The translations under genes were made by a program, and so were the position numbers. 63,827 bases of DNA from Erythrobacter sanguineus (GTDB lineage: Bacteria > Pseudomonadota > Alphaproteobacteria > Sphingomonadales > Sphingomonadaceae): assembly GCA_945878845.1 (NCBI GenBank), contig CAMCUB010000018.1:1-63827 (forward strand), read 5' to 3'. The notes beneath the pieces were generated by a model. That model did no database searches and was not told the origin of the DNA. It saw only the letters and a list, made by a program, of their open reading frames with translations. This document shows, piece by piece, positions 1 through 8,155 of the stretch (positions are counted from its first letter, which is position 1; each line of letters begins with the position of its first letter).

Positions 1-122
1 GGCCCCCGCCCGCGATTGTGGGGGGGTTTAGCCATGCCTTGCCCCGCCCGCCAAGTGCCAAATGGGCACACCCCCCTTGCAAGCGGTGGGGAAGGCGCAA
101 CAGCCCTGATATTTGCTCACGC

Positions 123-1097
123 ATGATCAAGGAAGCCATCCGCTCGCCCCTCGGTGTCCTCGCGCTGCTGAGCGCGGCCGCCTTCCCCGCTGCCCTCCTG
201 TCCTCTGGCGCGAGCGCGCAGCCCGTGCCCGATGCTTTCACCGTGGTGGAGAGCGGCAAGCGCTTCGACACGTTGCAGGAGGCGGTCAATGCCATCGGGC
301 AGGGCCGCGGTACGATCCGCATCGCGCCCGGCACCTATCGGCAATGTGCCGTGCAGGAGGGCGGCGTGATCGTCTACGAAGCGCCCGAGCCCGGCAGCGT
401 CACCTTCACCGCCCGCTCGTGCGAGGGCAAGGCGGCCTTCGTGCTGAGGGGCATCGGCGCGGAGGTCCGCGGGATCACCTTCTCCAACATCCGCGTGTCT
501 GACGGCAACGGCGCAGGCATCCGGCTCGAGAAGGGCGCGCTCAACGTCGCCTATGCGCGGTTCGAGAACAGCCAGCAGGGCATCCTCACCGCCGATGACC
601 CCGCGAGCCGCATCTACATCACCCGCTCGACCTTCACCGGACTTGGCACCTGCGAGAACTCGGCGGGCTGCGCGCATTCGATCTATATCGGCAACTACGG
701 CTCGCTCACCGTGCGCGAGAGCCGGTTCGAGCGCGGCATGGGCGGCCACTACGTCAAGGCGCGCAGCCGCGAGGTCAGAATCGAGAACAACAGCTTCGAC
801 GACGCGAACGGCAAGGCGACCAACTACATGATCGACCTGCCCGCCGGCAGCATCGGCCGGATCGCCGCCAACTGGTTCGTCCAGGGCCGCGACAAGGAGA
901 ATTATTCGGCGTTCATCGCGCTGGGGGCTGAGGAGCTACTGCATCCCTCCGACGGGCTCGAGGTCGCGAACAACGAGGCGCGCTTCGTGCCGGGCCTGTC
1001 GAGGAGCTCCGTGTTCCTCGCCGACTGGACGGGGTCGCGCGTGGTGATGCAGGGCAACCAGATCGCGGGCGGGATCAAGCAGTACGAGCAGCGCTGA
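123..1097 (+). CDS. exported right-handed parallel beta-helix protein
   Basis: About 324 residues from the ATG at 123; the frame is open further upstream, but that part reads like non-coding sequence. The N-terminus is a signal peptide: Lys/Arg, then a hydrophobic Leu/Ala-rich stretch ending in ASAQP. The mature part is built of short strand-turn units with repeated Asn/Gly/Ile positions (GITFSNIRV, NVAYARFEN, RIYITRSTF, SLTVRESRF, EVRIENNSF), the pattern of parallel beta-helix (pectate-lyase-like) folds. A single pair of Cys sits in TCENSAGC. Such folds often bind or cleave polysaccharide, but no catalytic triad can be assigned, so the substrate is unknown. It stands alone, convergent with the GFA gene to its right. 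The first 122 bases of the window hold no recognised gene, only a short GTGCC/GGCAC dyad. Confidence 0.75.
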   Translation: MIKEAIRSPLGVLALLSAAAFPAALLSSGASAQPVPDAFTVVESGKRFDTLQEAVNAIGQGRGTIRIAPGTYRQCAVQEGGVIVYEAPEPGSVTFTARSCEGKAAFVLRGIGAEVRGITFSNIRVSDGNGAGIRLEKGALNVAYARFENSQQGILTADDPASRIYITRSTFTGLGTCENSAGCAHSIYIGNYGSLTVRESRFERGMGGHYVKARSREVRIENNSFDDANGKATNYMIDLPAGSIGRIAANWFVQGRDKENYSAFIALGAEELLHPSDGLEVANNEARFVPGLSRSSVFLADWTGSRVVMQGNQIAGGIKQYEQR

Positions 1098-1177
1098 GGG
1101 TTGTGATTCCATCCGCGTGACGACGGTCGCCCGATGGCGGCAGAAGCAAGGCCCCCGCCTTGCTGAAAGTCACTTAA

Positions 1178-1570
1178 TTACGGATGATGCTGGGCTTCAG
1201 CGCCAGTGATGCTGACCCAAGCGTGCCTGTTTTTCTCGTATATCGAATATGCGGGAGGCGGAAAATATGCCTCATCGAAAAGCCCAAGAGGGACCGCGAT
1301 CAGTTCTGGCCAATTATCGATCATGTAGGACACAGTCGATCCGCAGCTTGGGCAAAACCGGTAAGTGACCTCGCGGCCACTGTCAGCGGTACGAACAAAC
1401 TCGAGCCAGCTCCCCTGAACAGAAACAGCGTCGAGGGGAAAGCGGGCTTGTGCCGAAAAGGCGCTCCCGGTCCGTTGTTGGCAGGCCCGACAGAGACAGA
1501 CAGAAAGTCTGATGGGCTCACCTGAGCAATTCGCTCTCAGGCAACCGCAACGGCAAGAGGCGACCCGCAT
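1178..1570 (-). CDS. GFA-family (Mss4-like) zinc protein
   Basis: About 130 residues. The ATG at 1570 overlaps the DUF2239 stop as TGATG; a TTG one codon upstream is also possible. Cysteines C6 and C8, the CLCRACQQRTGSAF motif (C25, C27, C30) and a later FCPSCGS pair are the zinc ligands of the GFA/Mss4-like fold. The family was named for glutathione-dependent formaldehyde activation, but most members have no proven substrate, so function is left at family level. It is co-transcribed with the upstream DUF2239 gene behind one operator-like promoter. Codon usage is less GC-biased than in neighbours, suggesting the pair was acquired by transfer. Confidence 0.85.
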   Translation of the reverse strand: MRVASCRCGCLRANCSGEPIRLSVCLCRACQQRTGSAFSAQARFPLDAVSVQGSWLEFVRTADSGREVTYRFCPSCGSTVSYMIDNWPELIAVPLGLFDEAYFPPPAYSIYEKNRHAWVSITGAEAQHHP

Positions 1571-2097
1571 CAATTTATTTCCTGATCGCCCGCACCTGCG
1601 CCAAGCAGGCTGTTGATGTAGAGCCGCACGTCTTGGGGCCAGTGCGCAATGGCGGATGCGAACAGGGTGCTATCAGAACGGTATAGCGCGCGCAGCGCCT
1701 CCTCGTAGCCTTCCATATCCCCGCAAAGGCCCTGCATGAACCGATAGGCCGCGTCTTGGCGCTCACGAATAGTGCGCCCTTGTGAGCGTGCCGCATCCAC
1801 AAGGCGTCGAAGCGTAGCAGAAGCGCCGCCGCTTTGCTGAGAGAGCCAATCCCAGTGTCGCGGAAGCAGCGTCACCTCTCGCGCTTGAACGCCCAGTTTC
1901 GGGCGCCCGACGGGCTGGGAAACATTCCCTGCCATTGTTCCCCGAAAATCGAGGTCCGTCACCCGCCCGGTCTCGTCATCGAAGACAAGGATGGATTCTT
2001 TGTGCTCCGCCAAGTCCGACAGGATTTGCCTTTGTACTTCGTCGCGCGTGCCAGAGGCTACTCGCTCGTGCGCGAGAAAAGCCGTGTAACTTGTCAT
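1570..2097 (-). CDS. DUF2239 family protein
   Basis: A 175-residue soluble protein recognised as DUF2239 from its layout: an N-terminal MTSYTAFLAHERVASG segment, a strand carrying the VFDDETGRVTDLDFRG motif, a GRPKLGV/REVTLLPRHWDWL core, then a helical C-terminus with GLCGDMEGYEEALRALYRSD. The LPRHWDWL and GGASATLRRLVDAAR blocks are the most distinctive parts. No biochemical role is established. AGGAG at 2108-2112 is a good ribosome binding site for the ATG at 2097. It is the first gene of a two-gene operon with the GFA protein; both have lower GC and more A/T-ending codons than the flanking genes. Confidence 0.8.
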   Translation of the reverse strand: MTSYTAFLAHERVASGTRDEVQRQILSDLAEHKESILVFDDETGRVTDLDFRGTMAGNVSQPVGRPKLGVQAREVTLLPRHWDWLSQQSGGASATLRRLVDAARSQGRTIRERQDAAYRFMQGLCGDMEGYEEALRALYRSDSTLFASAIAHWPQDVRLYINSLLGAGAGDQEIN

Positions 2098-2120
2098 CTT
2101 CGAATGACTCCTGAGAGGCG

Positions 2121-2165
2121 AGATTATACCCGGATGAAAATAGAGTCAATTATATCCGGGTAATA
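2121..2165 (-). promoter_or_regulatory. promoter with paired 9-bp operator half-sites
   Basis: On the minus strand a perfect -10 (TATAAT, 2128-2123) lies 15-16 bases after TTGACT (2149-2144), upstream of the DUF2239 start. A perfect 9-bp inverted pair frames it: TACCCGGAT at 2127-2135 and ATCCGGGTA at 2154-2162. One arm touches the -10 and the other lies just upstream of the -35. The layout suggests repression by a dimeric regulator, not encoded in this window. Confidence 0.6.
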
Positions 2166-2293
2166 ATATCCACGCGCCCGATTGGTGTTCGCTCCGAGGT
2201 CGATTCCAGAATGTCAGCTTTTGGGCTGAGAATGTGAAAACCCGACACAAGCCTCGCCCCGGTTCATGACCTGCCAAGTCAGGGTTATCGCGC

Positions 2294-3373
2294 TCAGATC
2301 AGCAAATGCCCTGACCGATCCCGCTTGGTCGCCAGATAGTGCGCATTGTGCGGGTTCTCCGGGAGCTGGTGCGGCACCCGCTCGCTGACCGTGATCCCCG
2401 CCGCCTCGAGCGCGCGAACCTTCGCCGGGTTGTTGGTGAGCAGGCGGATGGTGGTCGCGCCCAGCAGTTCCATCATCCGCGCCGCCACGGGGAAATCGCG
2501 CGCTTCGTCGGGCAGGCCTAACCGCTGATTGGCCTCGACGGTGTCAAAACCCTGATCCTGCAAGCGATAGGCGCGCAGCTTGTTGATGAGGCCGATCCCG
2601 CGTCCCTCCTGCCGCAAGTAGAGCAGCACGCCCCAGCCGCCGGAATCGGCCGCCTCATGCGCCATCGCGTGGAGCGCGGCGTCGAGTTGCGGGCCGCAGT
2701 CGCATTTGAGGCTGCCGAGGATGTCGCCCGTCAGGCACTCGGAATGGAGGCGCACCAGCGGCTCGCGGTCGCCGTTCTGCTTGCCGATGACCAGCGCGAC
2801 ATGCTCGCGCAGGTCGGCGGCCGAGCGGAAGGCGACGATCTCGGCGTCCTCGCACGCGCTGACGGGCAGGCGCGCGCGGGTGACGATCCGCAAGCGGCCC
2901 GCGTCGGCATAGGCGGCAAGGTCGCTGGCGGAGACGGGGAGCGCCTCGCCTGCGGCTTCGGCGTTTACCATGAAGGCCGGGAGGATGCCCGCGATCCGCG
3001 CCAGTTCGAGCGCGGCGGCGGCGGTCTCGGCCCAGTCGAGCGTCACGGCCTTGAACGGGCCCTTGAGGGGGTTGCCGAGATCAAGCGCCGGGTCGGCAAT
3101 CGGCAGGGCATCGCGGAGGGTAAAATCCTCGCCGCCCGCGATCAGCACCGGAGCGTGCGGCACGGCAGCCTCGCGCTGGTTGGCGAGCTTGAGCGTCGCG
3201 GCGCGCGCGGCTGAGATCAGCATCTGCGGTGCGCGCGCATCCGGCGCGGTGGCGGTCTCGACTGGCAGGAGCGTTATCGTCCCTTGGGGCCCGCCCTCGA
3301 ACGCCAGCGGCCAGCCGTGGCGCAAGGCGTCCACGGCCTGCGCGGCGCGGCGTTCTGGCGACGGTGCGCTCAG
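2294..3373 (-). CDS. ribA: GTP cyclohydrolase II (RibA)
   Basis: Catalyses the first step of riboflavin synthesis, GTP to 2,5-diamino-6-ribosylamino-pyrimidinone phosphate. The C-terminal half carries the zinc ligands and flanking motif (SECLTGDILGSLKCDCGPQ), then LRQEGRGIGLINKLRAY and LLTNNPAKV, all diagnostic. The N-terminal ~190 residues are a divergent domain seen in sphingomonad homologues, without DHBP-synthase active-site motifs. The start is uncertain: a GTG at 3421 would overlap xth by 52 bases, while a CTG at 3373 overlaps the xth TGA as CTGA and gives an N-terminus of (M)SAPSPERRAAQ, which looks more natural. Coupled downstream of xth. Confidence 0.9.
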   Translation of the reverse strand: MSAPSPERRAAQAVDALRHGWPLAFEGGPQGTITLLPVETATAPDARAPQMLISAARAATLKLANQREAAVPHAPVLIAGGEDFTLRDALPIADPALDLGNPLKGPFKAVTLDWAETAAAALELARIAGILPAFMVNAEAAGEALPVSASDLAAYADAGRLRIVTRARLPVSACEDAEIVAFRSAADLREHVALVIGKQNGDREPLVRLHSECLTGDILGSLKCDCGPQLDAALHAMAHEAADSGGWGVLLYLRQEGRGIGLINKLRAYRLQDQGFDTVEANQRLGLPDEARDFPVAARMMELLGATTIRLLTNNPAKVRALEAAGITVSERVPHQLPENPHNAHYLATKRDRSGHLLI

Positions 3374-4158
3374 AGGTCGAACTCCGTGATCAGCGGCACG
3401 TGATCGGACGGCTGCTCCCACGCCCGCGCATCCTCAAGCACGTGGTGTGCGCGCGATTGCGCGGCCACCGAGGGCGAAGCCCACATGTGATCGAGGCGTC
3501 GGCCCTTGTCGTTCTCCTGCCAGCTCGGATTGCGATAGCTCCACCACGAGTAATAGCGTGTCGGCGCGGGCACGTGCTGGCGGCCGAGATCGACCCAACC
3601 GTGCGCGTCCTGGAACCGGCTCAGCGTCTCGACCTCGATTGGCGTGTGGCTGACGACCTTGAGGAGCTGCTTATGGCTCCATACGTCGCTCTCCAGCGGT
3701 GCGATGTTGAAATCGCCGACGATCAGCGTCGGGCGGTCGAGGGTGTCGGCCCAGCGCGTCATCCGCCCGAGAAAATCGAGCTTCTGGCCGAACTTGGGGT
3801 TCTGATCGCGGTCGGGCACGTCGCCGCCTGCCGGGACATAGACGTTCTCGACCAGAAGGTCGCGGCCCACAACCTCGACGCCGATATGCCGCGCCTCGCC
3901 ATTGTCCTGCCAGTCGTGGCGTGCGAGTTCGCGGATCGGCACACGGCTGACCGTGGCGACGCCGTGATAGCCCTTCTGCCCGCTCACCGCCTGATGGGTG
4001 TAGCCCAGCGCCGCGAGCGCCTCGGCGGGGAAGAGGTGGCTCTCGCACTTGATCTCCTGCAGGCACAGGATGTCGGGCGCGGCCTCGGTTAGCAGCTTTT
4101 CGATGAGGCCGACGCGCAGGCGGGCCGAGTTGATGTTCCAGGTGGCAACGGTCAGCAT
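3370..4158 (-). CDS. xth: exodeoxyribonuclease III
   Basis: A 262-residue EEP-superfamily nuclease acting as AP endonuclease and 3'-5' exonuclease in base-excision repair. Visible motifs: the start MLTVATWNINSARLR, the metal-binding Glu in LCLQEIKCE, YHGVATVSR, VGDFNIAPLESDVWS with the catalytic Asp/Asn pair, RLDHMWASPS, and the terminal SDHVPLITEFDL with the catalytic Asp-His. Full length for the family. It is the first gene of the xth-ribA pair and its stop overlaps the presumed ribA start. The 96-base gap to phoA is a divergent promoter region. Confidence 0.97.
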   Translation of the reverse strand: MLTVATWNINSARLRVGLIEKLLTEAAPDILCLQEIKCESHLFPAEALAALGYTHQAVSGQKGYHGVATVSRVPIRELARHDWQDNGEARHIGVEVVGRDLLVENVYVPAGGDVPDRDQNPKFGQKLDFLGRMTRWADTLDRPTLIVGDFNIAPLESDVWSHKQLLKVVSHTPIEVETLSRFQDAHGWVDLGRQHVPAPTRYYSWWSYRNPSWQENDKGRRLDHMWASPSVAAQSRAHHVLEDARAWEQPSDHVPLITEFDL

Positions 4159-4254
4159 CAGGCGGACTTAGGCATGTGCAGGCAAAGTTTCTACCTTTCA
4201 CTTTATCGTCAAACGGCGGCGCGATAGGGCAGGCATCCCACCCGGAGACCCGCC

Positions 4255-5658
4255 ATGATGACCCGCACCTTCCTTGCCGCCCTGCTGCTCGCGACCACCG
4301 CCGCCACCCCGGTGCTCGCCAAAGAGCGCCGCGCCAAGCCGCCGGAAGAGCCGCGCGCGAAGAACGTCATCCTGTTCATCGGCGACGGCATGGGCATCTC
4401 CACCATCACCGCCGCGCGCATCTATGATGGCCAGAAGCGCGGGGAGACGGGCGAGGAGAACCAGCTCAGCTTCGAGAAATTCCCCAACGTGGCGCTGGTC
4501 AAGACCTACAACACCAACGCACAGGTGCCCGACAGCGCAGGCACGGCGACCGCGATGCATTCGGGGCTGAAGACCCGCATCGGGGTGCTCGGGATCGGGC
4601 CCGCGGCGGAGAAGGGCGTGTGCAAGGACGCGCTCGCCCATCCGCTGCCGCTGCTCGGCGAGGAAGTGAAGACGCGCGGGCTGGCCTTGGGGATCGTCAC
4701 CACCACCCGCATCACCCACGCGACCCCGGCGAGCGTCTATTCGCGCAGCGCCGACCGTGACTGGGAGGCCGACACCAGCATTCCCGCCGACCAGCAGGGC
4801 CAGGGCTGCAAGGACATCGCTCTGCAGCTGGCCGAAGCGAAGTTCGACCTTGCTCTGGGCGGCGGCGCGCGGAGTTTCTACGGCAAAGCAGGCGGCGGGC
4901 GCAGGAGCGATCCGGCGGCCGATCTGCCCGCCGCATGGGCCGCGAAGAGCGGCGGCGTGGTGGTGAAGGATGCAGCGGGCCTCGCCGCGGCGCCGGCCGG
5001 CAAGCCGGTGCTCGGGCTGTTCAATTCCGACCACATGACCTTCATGGCCGAGCGCAAGGCGGATTCGCCCGAGCCGACCCTGACCGACATGACTGCCGCT
5101 GCGATCACGCGGCTCAAGGCCGATCCCGACGGGTTCTACCTGATGGTCGAAGGCGGGCGGATTGATCACGCGCACCACGCCGGGCAGGCGGGCTTTGCGC
5201 TGGAGGAGGCGGTCGAGTTCGCGCGCGCGGTGCAATATGCGGTCGAGCACACCGATCCGGCCGAAACGCTGATCATGGTGACCGCCGACCACAGCCACGT
5301 CTTTACCATCGCGGGCTATCCGCAGCGCGGGAATGACATCCTCGGGCTCGTGGTCGCACCTCCGGGCCGCGGCGAGGATGGCGGGGACGGCAAGAGCCCG
5401 GTGCTGGCGGCGGACGGCAAGCCCTACACCACATTGGGCTATGCCAACGGCCCCGGCGCGGTGAAGGGCGAGCGCCCGGTGCCGGAGACGGGCATCGCTG
5501 CGCGGCAGCAAGCGCTGGTGCCGACCGGGGGCGAGACCCATGCGGGCGAGGATGTCGCCCTGTTCGCGACCGGCCCGGGCGCTGAGCGCGCGCGCGGGGT
5601 GATCGAGCAGAACCTGATCTACAGCATCATCCGCAAGGCGCTGGGCTGGGAGAAGTAG
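4255..5658 (+). CDS. phoA: alkaline phosphatase, exported
   Basis: A 467-residue periplasmic phosphomonoesterase that releases phosphate from organic esters. A signal peptide (TFLAALLLATTAATPVLA) precedes the mature enzyme. NVILFIGDGMG supplies the first metal-binding Asp, VPDSAGTATAMHSG carries the nucleophilic Ser, GGRIDHAHHAG and TADHSHVFTIAGYPQRG provide the remaining metal-binding Asp/His residues, and GGETHAGEDVALFA the last metal His. Two adjacent ATG codons (4255, 4258) follow a GGAG. No convincing Pho box is seen upstream. It is followed by the hairpin repeat at 5693-5768. Two PstS proteins at 20.8-23.0 kb fit the same phosphate-scavenging role. Confidence 0.95.
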   Translation: MMTRTFLAALLLATTAATPVLAKERRAKPPEEPRAKNVILFIGDGMGISTITAARIYDGQKRGETGEENQLSFEKFPNVALVKTYNTNAQVPDSAGTATAMHSGLKTRIGVLGIGPAAEKGVCKDALAHPLPLLGEEVKTRGLALGIVTTTRITHATPASVYSRSADRDWEADTSIPADQQGQGCKDIALQLAEAKFDLALGGGARSFYGKAGGGRRSDPAADLPAAWAAKSGGVVVKDAAGLAAAPAGKPVLGLFNSDHMTFMAERKADSPEPTLTDMTAAAITRLKADPDGFYLMVEGGRIDHAHHAGQAGFALEEAVEFARAVQYAVEHTDPAETLIMVTADHSHVFTIAGYPQRGNDILGLVVAPPGRGEDGGDGKSPVLAADGKPYTTLGYANGPGAVKGERPVPETGIAARQQALVPTGGETHAGEDVALFATGPGAERARGVIEQNLIYSIIRKALGWEK

Positions 5659-5692
5659 GGGGGCTTTTTGTTTGCGCCCTCAAGCGCCGGGC

Positions 5693-5768
5693 GCAGCGCG
5701 TCCGCGCTGCTTGGCTTTCGCGCCATAAGGCGCGGCGGCCGTTCGGCCTTGCGGTCGCTGCGCGACCG
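5693..5768 (+). repeat. four-hairpin dispersed repeat, copy A
   Basis: Just downstream of phoA, four hairpins follow in series: GCAGCGCG/CGCGCTGC (5693-5710), GCGCC-ATAA-GGCGC (5720-5733), GGCCG-TT-CGGCC (5737-5748) and CGGTCGC-TGC-GCGACCG (5752-5768). The last 35 bases (5734-5768) are identical to 45540-45574. The first two hairpins differ in sequence from copy B but keep their pairing. It lies in the same position, 3' of a plus-strand gene, as copy B. Confidence 0.85.
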
Positions 5769-5799
5769 ATCCAGCGCTCCCCCGCCCCATCTTCAAACA

Positions 5800-5930
5800 T
5801 AAAACCCCCGACCCGGGGGCGATGGGTCGAGGGTTCCATGGAGCGTTCGTCACGCTTGTGCAAGGCAGGCCTTTGTGAAGGGTGGGCAACAGGGGGGAAA
5901 CCTCCCTTCGACCGGCCTTGTTGAGAATAA
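5800..5930 (-). ncRNA. candidate small RNA with closing stem and terminator
   Basis: No gene fits this 350-base gap. On the minus strand the segment ends in a strong intrinsic terminator: stem CCCCCGGGTCGGGGG (5805-5819) followed by TTTT. Upstream, GGTCGAAGGG (5913-5904) can pair with CCCTCGACC (5833-5825), closing a rod of about 90 bases whose interior includes AAGGC-CT-GCCTT. This long-range closure with a large interior recalls 6S RNA (ssrS), but I do not recognise its conserved sequence. An A/T-rich TAATTATT near 5930 could be the -10. It could instead be only the lolA 3' untranslated region. Confidence 0.4.
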
Positions 5931-6009
5931 TTAGCGGCTCGCGCCTTTCACTCACATGAACGCGGCAAGTTCTTTGTCGCTTTCATACAACCGTTCGTCG
6001 GAGCGCCGT

Positions 6010-6681
6010 TCAGCCCGGACGACGAGCCGTGCGGCGCGGATCCTTGAATGTGAAGGTGCTGTCGGCCACCGCCACGCCGTAGCGCTGGTTCGACAGCTCG
6101 ACCCGGGTGCGGTTGTTCTGAGCGTCAAGCGCGACCCAGTAGGCGAGCTGCAATCCCCCGGGCGCGGCGGCGTTGCGGGTGAAGATCAGCGTGATCATCC
6201 CGAATTCGGGCTTCTTGGGATCGCGCACCTGGACGCTGATCACGTCCTTGCTCGAGGTCGGCATCAGCTTGCCGAAGCGCTTCACGTCCTTGTCCGGATC
6301 GAACAACGCGCCCAGCGGCGAGTTGCCGATCGGCCAGCGTTCGACCTGCGCGACCTCGTAGTCGATCACATAGAGCGACTTGCCGTTGGAGATGACGAGG
6401 AAATCGGCATTCTTGCCATAGTCGAAGCGGATCTTGCCCGGGCGCTTGAGGGTCATGACCCCGCGCAGCGCCTGACCATTGCGGTCGGTCTGGACGAAGT
6501 CGGCCTTCATGGTCGAGATCGAGCGCAGCGCGGCGACCACGCGGTCGAGGTCGCTGGCGGCGGCCTGCGCCGCGGCGGGCGCGGTCAGCGCGGTGGGGGT
6601 GCCGGGGGCGAGGCCGATCGCAAGCGCTCCGGCCGAAAGACCGAGCGCTGCGATGCGAAGCGTTGTGGAAGCTGTTTTCAT
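6010..6681 (-). CDS. lolA: outer-membrane lipoprotein carrier protein LolA
   Basis: A 223-residue periplasmic chaperone that takes lipoproteins released by LolCDE to the outer membrane. Start chosen at the ATG at 6681, where MKTASTTLRIAALGLSAGALA gives a signal peptide; the open frame upstream runs towards rpmG. Mature-part features match LolA: DLDRVVAALRSISTMKADFVQTDRNGQALRG, the MTLKRPGKIRFDYGKN block, VISNGKSLYVIDYE, and a C-terminal VALDAQNNRTRVEL strand. No lolB or lolCDE in the window. It lies 79 bases downstream of rpmG on the same strand. Confidence 0.92.
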   Translation of the reverse strand: MKTASTTLRIAALGLSAGALAIGLAPGTPTALTAPAAAQAAASDLDRVVAALRSISTMKADFVQTDRNGQALRGVMTLKRPGKIRFDYGKNADFLVISNGKSLYVIDYEVAQVERWPIGNSPLGALFDPDKDVKRFGKLMPTSSKDVISVQVRDPKKPEFGMITLIFTRNAAAPGGLQLAYWVALDAQNNRTRVELSNQRYGVAVADSTFTFKDPRRTARRPG

Positions 6682-6760
6682 GCCGCTGCGCCTAGGTCGC
6701 ATGGCTTGAACTGTCGATGAATTACCGCGCACGTCGCCATACAGGTTCGCGCGGGAAGCC

Positions 6761-6928
6761 TTACTTGATCTTGGCTTCCTTGAATTCGACATGCTTGCGC
6801 GCGACGGGGTCGTACTTGCGGAAGCTCATCTTCTCGGTGATGTTGCGCGGGTTCTTCTTGGTCACGTAGAAGAAACCGGTGCCCTCGCTCGAGACGAGGC
6901 GGATCTTGACGGTGGTGGGCTTCGCCAT
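6761..6928 (-). CDS. rpmG: 50S ribosomal protein L33
   Basis: A 55-residue protein starting [20 protein letters not shown] and ending VEFKEAKIK, with the typical [21 protein letters not shown] core of L33. It lacks the Cys pairs found in zinc-binding L33 paralogues, so it is the C-minus form. The ATG at 6928 follows an AGGATACC stretch. It sits alone between arfB and lolA, as small ribosomal genes often do. Confidence 0.97.
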   Translation of the reverse strand: MAKPTTVKIRLVSSEGTGFFYVTKKNPRNITEKMSFRKYDPVARKHVEFKEAKIK

Positions 6929-7080
6929 GGCGGTATCCTGTCAACTGGGTCGGCCCCTCGGGTGCGTCTCGCGGGGCTAAAAAGCAAATAGCGGCGCGCC
7001 CGGAAGGCCCGGCACACCGCCACATGGGCGCGCCATTCGCCGATTCACCGGCAAAAGTCAAGGCGAGGTTGGGGGGCGGC

Positions 7081-7503
7081 TTACCAATCCCCGGCGCTTG
7101 GCTTGCCGCGATTGGCCTTGACCGTGCCGCGCACTTTCTTGACCTTCAGCCGTTCGGTCTTGCCGACGCGGTTGAGCCGGGTCTTGGCGCGGCGCTTTGG
7201 CTCGGTCTCGGCTTCCTCCAGCAGCGCGGTCAGCTTGACGCGCGCGTCCTGCCGGTTGGCGTCCTGAGTGCGGTGGACCTTGGAGGTGACGATGAGATCG
7301 CCATTGCCCGCCAGCTTCGCACCCGCCAGCTTGCGCAGCCGCGCGAAGACCGGGGGCGATAGGCGCAGCGCGTAGATATTGACGCGCAACTCGACTTCCG
7401 TGGCGACCTTGTTGGCGTTCTGCCCGCCGGGGCCGGAGCCGGCGAGAAAGCTCTCGCTCGCCAGCCTTATCGCCCGCGCCGCGAGGGGTTCGGCCTCATC
7501 CAT
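7081..7503 (-). CDS. arfB: ArfB-type ribosome-rescue peptidyl-tRNA hydrolase
   Basis: A 140-residue homologue of ArfB/ICT1, which enters the A site of stalled ribosomes and hydrolyses peptidyl-tRNA. The GGQ catalytic motif is in SGPGGQNANKVATEVELR, as in class I release factors. The C-terminus is highly basic (KRRAKTRLNRVGKTERLKVK), the tail that probes the empty mRNA channel. I start at the ATG at 7503 (MDEAEPLAAR); an upstream TTG at 7521 adds only arginine-rich residues. It overlaps the end of the pseudouridine synthase gene by 8 bases, so the two are co-translated. Confidence 0.93.
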   Translation of the reverse strand: MDEAEPLAARAIRLASESFLAGSGPGGQNANKVATEVELRVNIYALRLSPPVFARLRKLAGAKLAGNGDLIVTSKVHRTQDANRQDARVKLTALLEEAETEPKRRAKTRLNRVGKTERLKVKKVRGTVKANRGKPSAGDW

Positions 7504-8155
7504 CCTTCGCCTCGAGCGCAAGGAAGTCCGCCGGCAGCGGCGCGCGCGCTTCGATCGGCGTCTTGCCGGGGCGGGTCACTGTCAGGCTCTCGGCATGGAG
7601 CATCGTGCGCTTGGCCCCGGGCGCATTGCCCGCGCCATAGACCGGATCGCCCAGCAAGGGCGCGCCGAGGCCCTTCAGCGCGTGGACACGCAGCTGGTGG
7701 GTGCGCCCGGTTTCGGGGCGGAAGCGGATCAGGCTGTGCGCGCCCAGTTCCTCGACCAGCTCCCAGTGCGAGACAGCAGGCTTGCCCTTCTTGGCCGCGA
7801 TCATCCGCCAGCCCTTCTCGGCCGAGCTGATCTTGGCGAGCGAGAGTTCGATGGTGCCGCTCGTGCCCGGCGGACGCCCGGCAAGGATCGCAAGGTAGGT
7901 CTTGCCCACCAGCCGCTCCTCGAACGCCCGGTTGAACCGCGCGAGCGCCTTGGGGTTGCGGGCGAGTAGCAGGCAGCCGGAAGTGTCGGTGTCGAGCCGG
8001 TGCACTGCGACGGGCGGGCGCTGGAAGCCCAGCTTGAGCGCCTCGAGATGGTCCTCAAGGCAGATGCCGCCCTTGCGCGGCCGGTCGACCGACATGCCGG
8101 AGGGCTTGTCAATCACCAGCGCCTCGCCGTCTTCGTAGAGGATCGGCAAGGTCAT
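7496..8155 (-). CDS. RluA-family pseudouridine synthase
   Basis: A 219-residue single-domain synthase that isomerises uridine in rRNA or tRNA. Motifs: VIDKPSGMSVD near the N-terminus, the catalytic Asp in VAVHRLDTDTSGCLLLARN, and the C-terminal RPETGRTHQLRVHALKGLGAPLLGDPVYG. No S4 RNA-binding domain is present, so it resembles the short RluA/TruC branch; the target base cannot be read from sequence. Its ATG overlaps the pabBC stop as ATGA, making an operon pabBC - synthase - arfB. Confidence 0.93.
   Translation of the reverse strand: MTLPILYEDGEALVIDKPSGMSVDRPRKGGICLEDHLEALKLGFQRPPVAVHRLDTDTSGCLLLARNPKALARFNRAFEERLVGKTYLAILAGRPPGTSGTIELSLAKISSAEKGWRMIAAKKGKPAVSHWELVEELGAHSLIRFRPETGRTHQLRVHALKGLGAPLLGDPVYGAGNAPGAKRTMLHAESLTVTRPGKTPIEARAPLPADFLALEAKDG

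Noticed and set aside
4198..5541. 447-codon minus-strand frame opposite phoA
   Set aside because: phoA has a signal peptide and every metal ligand; the opposite frame is His/Arg/Gly-rich shadow.
5914..6009. Protein-coding frame in the phoA-lolA gap (minus-strand 91-codon frame 5680-5955)
   Set aside because: It runs through the hairpin repeat and terminator, has no family features and an unfavourable composition.
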